Shown: positions 63,763-64,000 of the stretch, piece after piece
How positions within the stretch are numbered: the first letter of the stretch is position 1
How the letters are laid out: each line of letters starts with the position of its first letter
From: PALSA-693 sp963729695
GTDB lineage: Bacteria > Actinomycetota > Acidimicrobiia > Acidimicrobiales > Palsa-688
Length of the DNA stretch: 64,000 nucleotides
Assembly: GCA_963729695.1 (NCBI GenBank)
Contig: CAVSOT010000013.1
Coordinates: 1-64,000 of the forward strand
Direction of reading: 5' to 3'
Made by a program: the position numbers and the translations under genes
Notes under the pieces: generated by a model
What the model saw: the letters and a program-made list of their open reading frames with translations, nothing else
The model's database searches: none
What the model was told of the DNA's origin: nothing

Positions 63763-64000
63763 TTGGACATCGGACCATAGCACTCGCGAGCCGAGAGCAT
63801 GGCAAAATCCCTGGTAGACCGGACAATCCGTCGATCACTCCAGGAGCTTCGAGCCGAACACGCTCCTCGCCACGGTTGCCGTTGGTCACCAACATTGGCA
63901 GTGCTGGGAGCGGATTCTGGACGGATCCTGGGCAAATCGACCCCTCAGTTACCTGGAACGGCAACCAACGACGACCAAAAGCCACGGACAACCCGAGGGT

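Overview
This is a GC-rich window with many GTG and a few TTG starts. The gene content points to an actinobacterium, most likely Acidimicrobiia-like. It holds secreted 'DGGVF' repeat proteins that I associate with Acidimicrobiia, F420-type LLM and PPOX flavoproteins, GAF-ANTAR and STAS regulators, a DUF4235 remnant and an Mrp antiporter of the split type. The lineage is an inference from families; no rRNA or marker phylogeny is available.

Layout. 0-7.6 kb: DinB-like protein; TPP riboswitch and thiC (one frameshift); a broken rifampin ADP-ribosyltransferase (arr); a Crp/Fnr regulator behind 13-bp direct repeats; a STAS / double-GAF signalling set. 7.9-15 kb: DGGVF-repeat surface protein, a large secreted protein, and remnants of IS630, IS110 and IS481 elements. 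15-30 kb: polytopic membrane protein; GT25 glycosyltransferase and methyltransferase; flavin reductase divergent from a frameshifted RibD-like reductase; G1 glutamic peptidase; GAF-ANTAR; small hydrophobic protein; STAS; PhoU; LuxR-type response regulator; F420 LLM oxidoreductase; transglutaminase. 31-37.8 kb: a tight catabolic cluster (enolase-superfamily enzyme, TPP enzyme, membrane protein, gluconate-dehydrogenase-type small subunit, GMC oxidoreductase, aldose epimerase) that looks like sugar or sugar-acid oxidation. 37.8-42.1 kb: a translationally coupled mnhEFG-mbhD-mnhBCD operon on the minus strand. 42.2-53.6 kb: a gene graveyard with a few intact genes (hemerythrin, YtxH-like, mutM) among broken glycosyltransferase, DUF4235, ferritin-like, DUF72, CPBP protease, PPOX, IS3 and flavin reductase copies. 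53.7-62 kb: a sigma factor fused to a zinc finger and membrane segment, an Asp23/DUF2273/AmaP envelope-stress operon with a fused double anchor protein, a J-domain protein, and two large hemerythrin proteins. 62-64 kb: a mosaic of truncated MerR and SGNH-hydrolase ends, then the second copy of a 300-bp repeat that abuts the 5' half of a tRNA-Ser(GCU).

Themes. Stress signalling recurs: STAS, GAF, ANTAR, sigma/anti-sigma, Asp23, hemerythrins. Two dispersed repeats (about 135 bp and 300 bp) link distant parts of the window. The 18-24 kb and 51-54 kb regions share three gene families, which suggests an old duplication whose second copy is decaying. Many otherwise well-conserved genes carry single-base frameshifts. 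Some are surely decay (transposases, multi-frameshift relics), but the single ones (thiC, RibD-like, aldose epimerase, HAD) could also be sequence errors, and read support is needed to tell.
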